A stretch of DNA of 64,000 nt from Celeribacter persicus (GTDB lineage Bacteria; Pseudomonadota; Alphaproteobacteria; Rhodobacterales; Rhodobacteraceae), in contig NZ_QAOH01000003.1 in assembly GCF_003050785.1 (NCBI RefSeq), positions 248,001-312,000 of the forward strand. The letters run 5' to 3'. Under the pieces are notes generated by a model, which saw nothing but the letters and a program-made list of their open reading frames with translations, was not told where the DNA came from and made no database searches. Positions 1 to 12,575 of this stretch are shown here, one piece after another; the first letter of the stretch is position 1; each line of letters opens with the position of its first letter. Position numbers and translations under genes: made by a program.

Positions 1-156
1 CTCGAAGAGTACAACGCAGCCTACGACGTGGGCGCCTATCGCGATGCCCCCGCCGGTCTGCGCGTGTGGTGTGGTGCGACGGTCGAGTCCTCCGACATCG
101 AAGCCCTGACGCTCTGGCTCAAATGGGCCTTTGAAGAGTGCATCGCCGAGCAATAA
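1..156 (+). CDS. serC: Phosphoserine aminotransferase SerC, C-terminal end (partial)
   Basis: Only the last 51 residues and the TAA stop are inside the window; the 5' part lies off the left edge. SerC converts 3-phosphohydroxypyruvate to phosphoserine in serine synthesis, using PLP and glutamate. The tail contains the segment [17 protein letters not shown], which resembles the C-terminus of alphaproteobacterial SerC proteins. The best support is context: serA, the preceding enzyme of the same pathway, follows 78 bp downstream on the same strand. The catalytic lysine region is not visible, so the call rests on the tail and on linkage. Confidence 0.8.
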   Translation, partial: LEEYNAAYDVGAYRDAPAGLRVWCGATVESSDIEALTLWLKWAFEECIAEQ

Positions 157-177
157 GCCCGCGCACCCAAGGACCTG

Positions 178-198
178 ACGGGCGGCCCGACCGCCCGT
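178..198 (+). promoter_or_regulatory. Perfect hairpin in the serC-serA intergenic region
   Basis: ACGGGCGG and CCGCCCGT form a perfect 8-bp stem around a 5-nt loop, between the serC stop and the serA start. No T-run follows, so it is not a typical intrinsic terminator. It may be an RNA-stability element or a processing site separating serC and serA expression. Function is inferred only from position. Confidence 0.4.
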
Positions 199-234
199 AT
201 TCCCCAAAGAATTCTGTTAGATAGGAGCCCTCCA

Positions 235-1827
235 ATGGCCCCCAAAGTTCTCGTCTCCGACAAACTCTCGGAAACCGCCGTTCAGATCTTCCGTGATCGT
301 GGCATCGACGTCGATTTCATGCCCGAGCTTGGCAAGGACAAGGAAAAGCTCGCCGAGGTGATCGGTCAATACGACGGTCTTGCGATCCGTTCCGCGACCA
401 AGGTGACCCCCTCCCTGCTGGAAAAAGCCACCAAACTGAAAGTGGTGGGGCGTGCAGGCATCGGCACCGATAACGTCGACAAGGAAGCCGCGTCGAAAAA
501 AGGTGTGATCGTGATGAACACGCCGTTCGGCAACATGATCACCACCGCAGAACACGCCATCGCGCTGATGTTCGCGGTCGCCCGTCAGATCCCCGCCGCC
601 GATGCCTCCACACAGGCAGGCAAATGGGAGAAATCCAAATTCATGGGGGTCGAGCTGACCGCCAAGACGCTGGGCGTGATCGGTGCGGGCAACATCGGTG
701 GCATCGTCTGCAACCGTGCTCTGGGCCTGAAAATGAAAGTGATCGCCTACGATCCGTTCCTCTCCGAGGAGCGCGCTGGCGAACTGGGCGTTGAAAAAGT
801 CGAGCTGGACGAGCTTTTGAAACGTGCCGATTTCATCACGCTGCACGTGCCGCTGACCGACAGCACCCGCAATATCCTCTCGAAAGAGAACCTTGAAAAG
901 ACCAAGAAAGGCGTGCGCATCATCAACTGTGCCCGCGGCGGTCTTGTGGATGAGGTTGCCCTCGCCGAGCTGATCAAATCCGGTCACGTTGCCGGTGCGG
1001 CCTTCGACGTGTTCTCGGAAGAGCCTGCAACCGAAAACCCGCTGTTCGGTCTTCCGAACGTGGTCTGCACGCCGCACCTCGGCGCCTCCACCACGGAAGC
1101 ACAGGAAAACGTGGCACTGCAAGTGGCCGAGCAAATGTCCAACTATCTGATGGACGGGGCTGTCGAAAACGCGCTGAATATGCCGTCGATGACCGCCGAA
1201 GAAGCCAAGGTCATGGGCCCGTGGGTCAAGCTTGCCGAAGCTCTGGGCTCCTTCATCGGTCAGGTGACCGAGGAAGCCATCGAGACGATCAACATCACCT
1301 ATGATGGCGTCGCCTCCGAAATGAACCTCAAGGCGCTCGAAGCCGCCGTCGTGGCTGGTATCATGCAGGCGGTGAACCCGGACGTGAACATGGTCTCCGC
1401 GCCGTTGATCGCGAAAGAGCGTGGCATCCAGCTTTCGAAAACCACGCAAGACGCGTCGGGGTCGTTCGAAGGCTACATCAAACTCGACATCCAGACCGTC
1501 GAGAAATACCGCACCATCGCGGGCACGGTGTTCTCCGATGGCAAGCCGCGCTTCATCCAGATCAAAGGCATCACCATTGACGCCGAGGTCGGCGAGCACA
1601 TGCTCTACACCACCAACAAAGACGTGCCGGGCATCATCGGCAAACTCGGTACGCTGCTGGCCGAGCATAACGAAAACATTGCAAACTTCACGCTGGGCCG
1701 TACCGACGCGGGTGGCGATGCGATCGCGATGACCTTCCTCGACACGCCGGTGAAGGCGGAAACAGTGAAGGCGCTGAAGGACTCTGGCCTGTTCCAGCGC
1801 GTGATCCCGCTGCACTTCAAAGCCTGA
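235..1827 (+). CDS. serA: D-3-phosphoglycerate dehydrogenase SerA
   Basis: Catalyses the NAD-dependent oxidation of 3-phosphoglycerate, the committed step of serine synthesis. The 530-residue length matches the long SerA type, which has a substrate/NAD domain, an intervening ASB domain and a C-terminal ACT domain. Visible features are the Rossmann motif GVIGAGNIGGIV near residue 145, the catalytic arginine in CARGGLVDE, the catalytic histidine in TPHLGAST, and an ACT domain over roughly the last 75 residues (NKDVPGIIGKLGTLL), where serine feedback acts in this family. The start is the ATG at 235, preceded by a GGAG ribosome binding site. It follows serC, and a strong terminator follows it. 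Confidence 0.97.
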   Translation: MAPKVLVSDKLSETAVQIFRDRGIDVDFMPELGKDKEKLAEVIGQYDGLAIRSATKVTPSLLEKATKLKVVGRAGIGTDNVDKEAASKKGVIVMNTPFGNMITTAEHAIALMFAVARQIPAADASTQAGKWEKSKFMGVELTAKTLGVIGAGNIGGIVCNRALGLKMKVIAYDPFLSEERAGELGVEKVELDELLKRADFITLHVPLTDSTRNILSKENLEKTKKGVRIINCARGGLVDEVALAELIKSGHVAGAAFDVFSEEPATENPLFGLPNVVCTPHLGASTTEAQENVALQVAEQMSNYLMDGAVENALNMPSMTAEEAKVMGPWVKLAEALGSFIGQVTEEAIETINITYDGVASEMNLKALEAAVVAGIMQAVNPDVNMVSAPLIAKERGIQLSKTTQDASGSFEGYIKLDIQTVEKYRTIAGTVFSDGKPRFIQIKGITIDAEVGEHMLYTTNKDVPGIIGKLGTLLAEHNENIANFTLGRTDAGGDAIAMTFLDTPVKAETVKALKDSGLFQRVIPLHFKA

Positions 1828-1870
1828 TCGCGAATCTCTGGTCGCACAGGCCTCTTTAGGAAAACAATCA

Positions 1871-1910
1871 GACGGGCCGCTGGACAAACCAGCGGCCCGT
1901 CGTCTTTTTA
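1871..1910 (+). terminator. Rho-independent terminator after serA
   Basis: Perfect 12-bp stem: ACGGGCCGCTGG at 1872-1883 pairs with CCAGCGGCCCGT at 1889-1900 around the loop ACAAA. The T-rich tail TCTTTTTA follows at 1903-1910. It ends the serC-serA transcript. Confidence 0.9.
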
Positions 1911-1988
1911 TGGCCTAACACAGCATCAAAGCGCTAACATATCGACATGCACAAACGGGGCGAGGGCCCCACAAGGGAGGAAGACCCC

Positions 1989-3118
<1,130 letters not shown>

Positions 3119-3119
<1 letters not shown>

Positions 3120-3958
3120 TGCAGGTTAAATCCACAAACCGCAGTCACGGTGGCACGCAAAGCGTTTACACCCATGCGTCCAAAGCGACCGGGACGGAGA
3201 TGGAATTTTCCGTCTTCGTGCCGGATCATGAGGACGGCGAAAAGCTTCCGGTGGTGTTCTATCTCTCGGGTCTGACCTGCACGCAGGCCAATGTCACCGA
3301 AAAGGGCGAGTTCCGCGAGGCCTGCGCGGAGCTTGGCCTGATCTTTGTTGCGCCGGACACATCTCCGCGTGGCGAGGGCGTGCCGGATGATGCCGAAGGC
3401 GCCTATGATTTCGGTCTCGGTGCCGGGTTCTATGTCAACGCCACAGAGGAGCCTTTCGCAAAACACTACCGGATGCGGGAGTATATCGAAGAGGAACTGC
3501 CCGCACTGATCGGCGCGCATTTCCCTGCCGATATGGAGCGCGTCAGCATCATGGGCCATTCCATGGGCGGGCACGGCGCGCTAACCGCCGCGCTGCGCAA
3601 TCCGGGCGCGTTCAAATCCGTCTCGGCCTTTGCCCCCATCGTCAGCCCGCTGAATTGCCCGTGGGGCGAAAAGGCACTGACCGGTTATATCGGTGCGAAC
3701 AAAGCGGCGTGGCGGGAGTATGACGCCTGTGCGCTCATTGAGGATGGCGCACGTGTGCCGGAAATCCTTGTAGATCAGGGCACATCCGACAATTTCCTTG
3801 AAAATCAGCTCAAACCGGAGCTTTTGACACAGATTTGTGAAAAGACCGGACAGCCTCTAACACTCCGGATGCAAGAGGGCTATGACCATAGCTATTACTT
3901 CATCTCCACCTTCATGCGTGACCATCTGGAGTGGCATGCGATCCGCATGAAGTCCTGA
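3119..3958 (+). CDS. fghA: S-formylglutathione hydrolase
   Basis: Serine hydrolase (esterase D family) that splits S-formylglutathione into formate and glutathione, completing glutathione-dependent formaldehyde oxidation. The 279-residue protein has the nucleophile elbow GHSMGGHGA and a late histidine in EGYDHSYYF; an aspartate in VDQGTSDNF completes the triad typical of the family. The ATG at 3119 shares a base with the TGA of frmA, and the preceding TTG codon is a poorer start. Also called FrmB. Confidence 0.96.
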
Positions 3959-4018
3959 CACGTTTCGCGTCGGATCAGAGCCGCTCATCCGACGCGCGAC
4001 ACACCCAGGGAGGCTCCC

Positions 4019-4762
4019 TTGCGCATTTACGCCATCGGCGACATTCACGGTCAACTCGACATGCTCAAAGCCGCGCATGCGCGAATCGAGGCGGACAAGG
4101 CACGGGTCGGAGACTCGGACGCGCGCATCATCCACCTCGGAGATTATGTGGATCGCGGGCCGGACAGTGCGGGGGTCATCCAATACCTGATGGACGGGAT
4201 CGCAGAGGGCAAACCCTGGCGGACCATTCGCGGCAATCACGACCGGATGTTCACCCGTTTCGTGCGCCATGGCATCGCCCATGACGATCATATCAAATCC
4301 GGCAAAAGCTGGCTCCACCCGGCTCTGGGCGGCCCCGACACATTGGCCTCCTACGGGGTCGAGGCGGTGGACGGGGAGTTCGAACTGGCCCATATGCGCG
4401 CCGCCAGGGCCGTACCGGAAGCGCATATCGAATTCATCGAGAACGCGCCGCTGACCTACGCCTGGGGCGATTACCTGTTCGTCCACGCGGGCATCCGCCC
4501 GCGCGTGCCGGTCGAACACCAGACGGAGGACGACCTGATCTGGATTCGCGAAGGTTGGCTCGATTACCACGGCGCTCTGCCCTACACGGTGGTGCATGGT
4601 CACACCGCGCTCGACACCCCGACGCATTTCGGCCACCGCATCGACATCGACTCTGGCGCAGGCTACGGGCGTCCGATGACGGCAATGGTCATTGAGAACG
4701 GCGTTGAAGAGGTGGTGACAGAGACAGGTCGCGCACCGCTGTTCCACGCCGAACCGGCCTGA
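4019..4762 (+). CDS. Metallophosphoesterase, serine/threonine protein phosphatase-like
   Basis: 247-residue member of the calcineurin-like metallophosphoesterase family. The metal-binding motifs are all present and in order: GDIHG near residue 7, GDYVDRG near 41, GNHD near 70, and later HAGIRP and HGHTAL histidines. These motifs suit a PrpA/PrpE-type protein phosphatase or an ApaH-like dinucleotide hydrolase; the sequence alone does not decide between them. The start is a TTG at 4019 with GGGAGG about nine bases upstream; no better-placed ATG is present. It follows fghA by 60 bp and may be cotranscribed with it. Confidence 0.88.
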   Translation: MRIYAIGDIHGQLDMLKAAHARIEADKARVGDSDARIIHLGDYVDRGPDSAGVIQYLMDGIAEGKPWRTIRGNHDRMFTRFVRHGIAHDDHIKSGKSWLHPALGGPDTLASYGVEAVDGEFELAHMRAARAVPEAHIEFIENAPLTYAWGDYLFVHAGIRPRVPVEHQTEDDLIWIREGWLDYHGALPYTVVHGHTALDTPTHFGHRIDIDSGAGYGRPMTAMVIENGVEEVVTETGRAPLFHAEPA

Positions 4763-4856
4763 AGCACGCACAGCCACTGTCCGGTCGACATTCCAAAAGG
4801 CTTTTACCGCCACTGGGACGAAAGCCGCGAATTTTCCGTCAATTTTCACGATCCGG

Positions 4857-4871
4857 TTAAGACTCTTTTCA
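4857..4871 (+). promoter_or_regulatory. CtrA-like motif upstream of the hybrid kinase gene
   Basis: TTAA-N7-TTCA, one mismatch from the CtrA consensus TTAA-N7-TTAA, lies 67 bp before the kinase start. The spacer contains a GACTC (GANTC) site. A single degenerate match in 175 bp of intergenic DNA is weak evidence. Confidence 0.3.
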
Positions 4872-4937
4872 CCCTGTTCGGACCATTCTGGCGCAAAGCC
4901 CGGATTCCATGTCCGGCAGGGTTTGAAGAGGTCTCGT

Positions 4938-7100
<2,163 letters not shown>

Positions 7101-7110
7101 TCCGCACACG

Positions 7111-9174
7111 TCAGGCGGCGTGAATCGCCTCAATCATCGCGGGACCGAAACGCTCGGCGGGTTTGTCGCCAACAATGCGGGCAAAACTCGCCATATCACC
7201 GGGGCGCATTTTCACGAGTCTGGTGATCTGCGAGGCCGTGAGGCTCATCGGCTTGAGCGTCCCGCAGGCACCGCGCGTCAGATCGTGGTGGATCACCTGC
7301 AACCGGTCGAACAGATCGCCACCGCCAGAGCTCGCCAGCTTGCGCCGAGCGGGATGCAGTTCCGGTACCGGCGCGCCGAGTATGACGGAGAGAAACAGAT
7401 CGCCATAGCGTTCGAGTTTCTTCGCCCCGACCCCACCGATCCGCCCCATCTCGTCGAGCGTCTGCGGGCGTTTTTCGGCCATCTCGATCAGGGTCCGGTC
7501 GGCAAAGACCACATAGGCAGGCACGCGGGCCTCTTCGGCGAGCGCGCGGCGTTTCGCCTTGAGCGCGGAGAGCACGGGCGCGTCTTCCTCGGACACCAGC
7601 GCCTTGGCGACCGGGCCTTTGCGCGCCTTCGCCAGCGTGTCCTTGCGCAGGGTAATCGTCTCTTCGCCCTTGAGGATCGGCATCGCCGGCTCGGTCATGT
7701 AGAGCGCGCCGTGGCGTTCTGGGTCCGGGCGCAGCAGATCGGCGCCCATCATCTGCCGGAAAATCGCGTTCCACTGGCGTTTGTCATAGTCCTTGCCGAT
7801 GCCGAAGACGGAGAGGCGATCATGGTTCCACTGGCGCACCTTGTCGGTCAGGTTGCCTGTCAGCACGTCGATGAGATGCCCCGCGCCAAATCCCTGATCG
7901 CAGCGCAGCACGGCAGAGAGCGCCTTGCGCACCGCCGTTGTGCCGTCGAAAATCTCCGGCGGGTTATCGCAGAGATCGCAATTGCCGCAGGGCGCGGCTT
8001 CTTCGCCGAAGAATTTCAGAAGCGTCTGACGCCGACAGACCTGCGCCTCAGCCAGCCCCAAAAGGGCATTGAGGCGGGCATGATCAGCGGCGCGGCGCTC
8101 CGGGGGGGCAAGGCTTTCGTCGATCTGGGTACGGCGAAAGCGGATGTCGTCGGGACCGAAGAGGGTGAGCGTCTCGGCCGGAGCACCGTCGCGGCCCGCA
8201 CGTCCGATTTCCTGATAATAGCCTTCGACGCTTTTCGGCAGATCGGCATGTGCGACCCAGCGGATGTCCGGTTTATCAATCCCCATGCCGAAGGCGATGG
8301 TGGCGACGACGATCAACTCGTCCTCCTGTTGAAACCGTCGCTCGACCTCACGACGACGCTCCGGCTCCATGCCACCGTGATAGGCGAGCGCCATATGACC
8401 CGCGTCCGAGAGCGCCTTTGCGAGGCTTTCGGTTTTGGCGCGGGTGCCGCAATAGACAATGCCGGACTGACCTTTACGCGCGCTTGCGAAATCGAGGATT
8501 TGGCGGCGCGGGCTATCCTTGACGGCAAAGGCGAGGTGGATGTTCGGACGATCAAACCCGCGCAGGAAACTTTCGGGTTGGATGCCATCGAACAAGCGCG
8601 TGACGATCTCGGCCTGAGTTTCTTCGTCGGCGGTGGCCGTGAAGGCCGCCAGAGGCACGCCCAGCGCGCGTTTGAGATCGCCGATACGCAGGTAATCGGG
8701 TCGGAAATCATGACCCCATTGCGAAACACAATGGGCCTCGTCGACGGCAATCAGGGAGACATTCGCGCGGCGGAGCAGCGGCAGCGTGCCGGCGGAGGCG
8801 AGCCGCTCAGGCGCCATGTAGAGAAGTTTCAACTCGCCACGGGACAGCGCCGCAAACACCGCATCGTTTTCTTCGTCAGTATTGCCGGAGGTCAGCGCGC
8901 CTGCGGCGACACCGGCGGCTTGCAACCCTTGCACCTGATCGCGCATGAGGGCGATCAACGGCGAAATCACCACGGTCAAGCCGTCGCGCACCAGAGCGGG
9001 GAGTTGGAAACAGAGCGATTTGCCGCCGCCTGTGGGCATGATGGCGAGCACATCGCGACCGGCAACTACGGCCTCCACAATCTCCGCCTGCCCAGGACGG
9101 AAGTCGTCAAATCCGAAAACGGAGGATAAAAGCCCCTGTAAGCGCCCCTCAAAAGGCTCCTGTGCCGTGTCCAT
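7111..9174 (-). CDS. recQ: ATP-dependent DNA helicase RecQ
   Basis: 3'-5' DNA helicase acting in RecF-type recombination and stalled-fork repair. The 687-residue protein has Walker A MPTGGGKSLCFQ, the Walker B/DEAH box AVDEAHC, and helicase motifs ending in GRAGRDG. The RQC zinc cysteines are visible in CRRQTLLKFF and CGNCDLC. A winged-helix region and a C-terminal HRDC-like segment (RVPAYVVFADRTLIEMA) follow. It converges on the kinase gene, with only 10 bp between the stops. Confidence 0.96.
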   Translation of the reverse strand: MDTAQEPFEGRLQGLLSSVFGFDDFRPGQAEIVEAVVAGRDVLAIMPTGGGKSLCFQLPALVRDGLTVVISPLIALMRDQVQGLQAAGVAAGALTSGNTDEENDAVFAALSRGELKLLYMAPERLASAGTLPLLRRANVSLIAVDEAHCVSQWGHDFRPDYLRIGDLKRALGVPLAAFTATADEETQAEIVTRLFDGIQPESFLRGFDRPNIHLAFAVKDSPRRQILDFASARKGQSGIVYCGTRAKTESLAKALSDAGHMALAYHGGMEPERRREVERRFQQEDELIVVATIAFGMGIDKPDIRWVAHADLPKSVEGYYQEIGRAGRDGAPAETLTLFGPDDIRFRRTQIDESLAPPERRAADHARLNALLGLAEAQVCRRQTLLKFFGEEAAPCGNCDLCDNPPEIFDGTTAVRKALSAVLRCDQGFGAGHLIDVLTGNLTDKVRQWNHDRLSVFGIGKDYDKRQWNAIFRQMMGADLLRPDPERHGALYMTEPAMPILKGEETITLRKDTLAKARKGPVAKALVSEEDAPVLSALKAKRRALAEEARVPAYVVFADRTLIEMAEKRPQTLDEMGRIGGVGAKKLERYGDLFLSVILGAPVPELHPARRKLASSGGGDLFDRLQVIHHDLTRGACGTLKPMSLTASQITRLVKMRPGDMASFARIVGDKPAERFGPAMIEAIHAA

Positions 9175-9235
9175 GTCGCCTGCTCTTTATGATTGGCGAC
9201 AGAATCGCATGCAGAGGCACGAGGCTCAAGGGCGT

Positions 9236-9523
9236 TTAGTAGAACATGCCCATGTTATTGTAGATGATCCGCTCAATGGCATAAATCGCGATGAAGGCTA
9301 CCAGAGGCGCGAGGTCCAGCCCATTCATCGGAGGCAGGATTTTGCGGATCGGGCGATAGACCGGCTCCAGAAGGCGCGAGAGACCTTCCCAGATCTGATA
9401 GACCAGCGGCTGACGCACATTGAGCACCTGAAAATTGATCAGCCAGCTCATGATGATCTGAACGATCATGACGAATTTCACGACGCCGAGGATCATCAGC
9501 AGAATTTGCACCAAAGACAGCAT
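9236..9523 (-). CDS. YggT family membrane protein
   Basis: 95-residue protein with a hydrophobic N-terminal helix (residues about 3-30), a short loop containing a PVYRPIRKILPP segment typical of YggT proteins, and a second membrane helix near the C-terminus. YggT proteins are small inner-membrane proteins, often linked to cell division or osmotic stress; their biochemical role is not settled. It lies upstream of recQ on the same strand. Confidence 0.88.
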   Translation of the reverse strand: MLSLVQILLMILGVVKFVMIVQIIMSWLINFQVLNVRQPLVYQIWEGLSRLLEPVYRPIRKILPPMNGLDLAPLVAFIAIYAIERIIYNNMGMFY

Positions 9524-9655
9524 ATTTCAGGTTCCTATATTGACGGTCGTTCTCTCACCTAAGGTCTCCGTCCCGATCACACAAGGGTGCCTGTAGACGA
9601 CCTATGCCGCAACGTCCGACTTGACCTTTGCCCTCGCAACAAGACAGTGGCGTGC

Positions 9656-10189
9656 ATGTATCCTTTCGTCCGCATGTTCTATCAGGCGTGGAAATATAAA
9701 AACGCGCCCAAACTCGGCCTCTTCGAGCCGCATTATTCCCGGCATATCTGTATGCCCTGGGATATCGACTTCTGGCTTGAACTGAATAACGGCAGAACCT
9801 TAACAATCTTTGATCTCGGCCGTGTGCCGATGTCGATCCGCAACGGCACGGCGAAGGCCGCGAAAGAAGGCGGGTACGGCATGGCAGTCGCAGGCGCTTC
9901 GGTGCGCTATCGTCGTCGGGTCACGACGTTTCAGACCGTGGACATGGTGACAACGCCTATCGGGTTCGATGACAAATTTCTCTATATCGAACAGTCGATG
10001 TGGGACCGAAAAGGCGAATGCTGCAACCATATCCTGATCCGTGGAGCCGTGATCAAGAAGCGCAGGATGGTGCCGCCGAAAGAGCTTCTTGAGCGTCTGG
10101 AACCGGGCGTCGAAAGCCCTGAGTTGCCGGACTGGGTAAAGAACTGGATTGCGGCAGATGACACACGGCTCTGGCCGCCAACGCGTTGA
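9656..10189 (+). CDS. Acyl-CoA thioesterase-like protein (hot-dog fold)
   Basis: 177-residue protein beginning MYPFVRMFYQAWKYK. The N-terminal region (HYSRHICMPWDIDFWLELNNGRTLTIFDLGR) resembles thioesterases of the 4HBT/THEM6 group, where a W-DID-F-ELNNG-type motif is typical. A hydrolytic activity on acyl-CoA is likely but the substrate is unknown. The start at 9656 is chosen because homologous sequence begins there; upstream in-frame residues look non-coding. It stands alone between yggT and a transporter gene. Confidence 0.75.
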   Translation: MYPFVRMFYQAWKYKNAPKLGLFEPHYSRHICMPWDIDFWLELNNGRTLTIFDLGRVPMSIRNGTAKAAKEGGYGMAVAGASVRYRRRVTTFQTVDMVTTPIGFDDKFLYIEQSMWDRKGECCNHILIRGAVIKKRRMVPPKELLERLEPGVESPELPDWVKNWIAADDTRLWPPTR

Positions 10190-10294
10190 AGCCCGATCCG
10201 CGCCTGTCAAAGCCTTTCACGAAACGCTTTAAGCGTTGCGTGCGCAGTGCTTTGCCTGTTCTATCGCCGCAACTGAGGTGAGAGGGACAGGCAC

Positions 10295-11677
10295 ATGGCG
10301 GAACCGAGCCATCGCAAGCGCATCTGGGGCTGGATGATGTATGACTGGGCGACGCAGCCCTTTCATACGCTGGTCCTCACCTTCATTTTCGGGCCGTATT
10401 TCGCCGAACAGTTGATCGCCTATCTGACGGCGGGTGGCATGGACACTGCGCATGCCAAAGCAGAGGCGCAGTCGATCTGGGGTTACGGGTTAACCGTCGC
10501 GGGGCTTATGATCGCCTTTTCCGCACCCGTGCTCGGGGCCATCGCCGATGAAAGCAAGCGACGGATGCCCTGGATCTGGCTGTTCTCCGCGCTTTACGTG
10601 ATCGGATCGGCGGGGCTTTGGGTCGCCTCGCCGGAGAGTTTCCCCACGGTTCTGGTGCTTGTTTTCTTCGCTTTGGGCCTGATCGGCGTCGAATTCACCA
10701 CGATTTTCACCAATGCGCTTTTACCCGCTCTCGGGTCGCGCGAGGAAATCGGTAAAATCTCCGGCAATGGCTGGGCCTGGGGCTATGTCGGTGGGATCAT
10801 CGCACTGGTGATCATGCTTTTGCTCTTTGCCGAGAATGCTGCGGGCGTGACGCTTTTGGGAAGCGCACCGCTGTTCGGCCTCGACCCCGCCACACGGGAA
10901 GGCACGCGCTTCGTCGGCCCCTTCGTCGCACTCTGGTTCGTGATTTCGATGGTGCCGTTCTTCCTTTGGGTGCGGGAGCCGAAAAGTACGGTGACTGCGC
11001 AACCAGGGGCGATCGGCCGCAGCATCGACGAGTTGATGAAGACCCTGCGCAGCCTGCCGAAACGGCGCTCGCTCTTTGCCTTTCTCGGGTCCTCGATGTT
11101 CTACCGCGATGCGTTGAACGGTGTGTTCACCTTCGGCGGCATCTACGCGCTCGGTGCGCTGGAATGGAGCGTCGTGCAAATCGGCGTCTTCGGCATTCTC
11201 GCGGCCTTGACCGGCGCGATCTTTACCTATTTCGGCGGTATCGCAGACCATAAATTTGGCCCGAAACCGGTGATCATCTTTTCCATCGCCGTGTTGGTGA
11301 CCGTCTGCCTCTTCATTCTGTCCATCACGCGTGAAAGCGTCCTGTTCAGGACCGTGGAGGCGGGCAGCAAGCTTCCCGACATCGCCTTCTACATCTGCGG
11401 AGCGGTGCTCGGCGCCGTGGCGGGGGTGATTCAATCCGCCTCACGCACGATGATGGTGCGACAGGCCGATCCCGAGCGCATGACCGAGGCCTTTGGCCTC
11501 TATGCGCTCTCCGGCAAGGCCACCACATTTCTTGCGCCCGCACTGATCGCTGTGGTCTCCGATATCACCAATTCCCAGCGTCTCGGCATCACTCCGCTCA
11601 TCGCCCTTTTCATTCTGGGGCTCGTGCTGCTAGCTTGGGTGCATCCGGAAGGCACAAAGGTCACTGATGATGCGTAA
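10295..11677 (+). CDS. MFS transporter of the UMF1 family
   Basis: 460-residue integral membrane protein with about 11-12 hydrophobic segments. The N-terminal motif WMMYDWATQPFHTLVLTF closely matches the YDWANSA-type signature of UMF1 (Atg22-like) transporters. The substrate cannot be read from the sequence; related proteins have been linked to export of amino acids and muropeptides. The start ATG at 10295 has GAGGGAC upstream. The stop lies inside the first codons of mepA (11-bp overlap), so transport and murein hydrolysis are likely co-expressed. Confidence 0.88.
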   Translation: MAEPSHRKRIWGWMMYDWATQPFHTLVLTFIFGPYFAEQLIAYLTAGGMDTAHAKAEAQSIWGYGLTVAGLMIAFSAPVLGAIADESKRRMPWIWLFSALYVIGSAGLWVASPESFPTVLVLVFFALGLIGVEFTTIFTNALLPALGSREEIGKISGNGWAWGYVGGIIALVIMLLLFAENAAGVTLLGSAPLFGLDPATREGTRFVGPFVALWFVISMVPFFLWVREPKSTVTAQPGAIGRSIDELMKTLRSLPKRRSLFAFLGSSMFYRDALNGVFTFGGIYALGALEWSVVQIGVFGILAALTGAIFTYFGGIADHKFGPKPVIIFSIAVLVTVCLFILSITRESVLFRTVEAGSKLPDIAFYICGAVLGAVAGVIQSASRTMMVRQADPERMTEAFGLYALSGKATTFLAPALIAVVSDITNSQRLGITPLIALFILGLVLLAWVHPEGTKVTDDA

Positions 11678-12575
11678 ATGGTTGGGCTTCGCTCTGATCG
11701 CGACATTGGCCGCCTGTGTGGGCGGCGAAAAGGACAGGGCCCCGACCCCCAAGGTCTCGGTCTCTTCCTCCGATCACCGTCCGGCCAAGGACCTGTTCGG
11801 TCCCGTGGCGCTGCCTTCGCAGCAAACTCCTGCATCTTTCGGCAGCTATTCACAAGGCTGTCTGGCGGGGGCCATTGCCCTGCCGGAAAGCGGTCCGACC
11901 TGGCAGGCCATGCGCCTGTCGCGCAACCGCAACTGGGGTCAGCCGGTTCTCGTTGATTTCCTTAAGCACCTGTCACGCAAGGCCGCCGCACAGCCCGGCT
12001 GGAACGGCCTCTACATCGGCGACATGAGCCAGCCGCGCGGCGGTCCGATGTCGTCAGGACACGCGAGCCATCAGGTCGGTCTCGACGCCGATATCTGGAT
12101 GCTGCCGGCAACACGTCTCGACCTGAGCCGGGCGGAGCGTGAAAACCTGTCGTCGATCTCGATGCAGCGGGCCTCCGGCGCCTATACGAACGCAAGCTGG
12201 ACCCGCGCGCATCACGAAATTCTCAAGGCAGCCGCCTCCGACCCGCGTGTATCGCGGATTTTCGTCTTCCCCGGCGCGAAAGTTCAGATGTGCAAGGACG
12301 AGACGGGCGACCGGTCATGGCTTCGGAAAATTCGGCCATGGTGGGGGCACCACTACCATTTCCACGTCCGGTTGAACTGTCCGAAGGGCGATAAATACTG
12401 CGTGGATCAGGCTCCGCCACCCTCCGGTGACGGGTGCGACGATGCGCAGGAATGGGTGAACAACATCCTCAACCCGCCGCCGCCCGATCCCAATGCCAAG
12501 CCCGCGAAACCGAAACCGCCGATCACACTCGCCACGCTGCCCGCACAATGTTCCGCCGTCTTGTCCTCGCGCTGA
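11667..12575 (+). CDS. mepA: Penicillin-insensitive murein endopeptidase MepA
   Basis: Metallo-endopeptidase cutting D-alanyl-meso-diaminopimelate cross-links in peptidoglycan. The 302-residue protein starts with a lipoprotein signal (lipobox LAAC, cysteine at about residue 17), so it is anchored in the envelope. The zinc motifs of the family are present: [17 protein letters not shown] (H and D ligands) and [12 protein letters not shown] near residue 230. A proline-rich tail ends the protein. The start codon overlaps the end of the UMF1 gene, and the next gene begins 28 bp before its stop, giving a tightly packed three-gene operon. Confidence 0.93.
   Translation: MMRKWLGFALIATLAACVGGEKDRAPTPKVSVSSSDHRPAKDLFGPVALPSQQTPASFGSYSQGCLAGAIALPESGPTWQAMRLSRNRNWGQPVLVDFLKHLSRKAAAQPGWNGLYIGDMSQPRGGPMSSGHASHQVGLDADIWMLPATRLDLSRAERENLSSISMQRASGAYTNASWTRAHHEILKAAASDPRVSRIFVFPGAKVQMCKDETGDRSWLRKIRPWWGHHYHFHVRLNCPKGDKYCVDQAPPPSGDGCDDAQEWVNNILNPPPPDPNAKPAKPKPPITLATLPAQCSAVLSSR

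Noticed and set aside
217-1887. A 556-codon open frame on the minus strand over serA
   Set aside because: It is an antisense shadow of the high-GC coding pattern of serA, and its translation is low-complexity with many H, R and D residues; serA is clearly coding on the plus strand.
7120-9129. A 669-codon plus-strand frame across recQ
   Set aside because: RecQ motifs are complete on the minus strand; the plus-strand frame has no recognisable domain.
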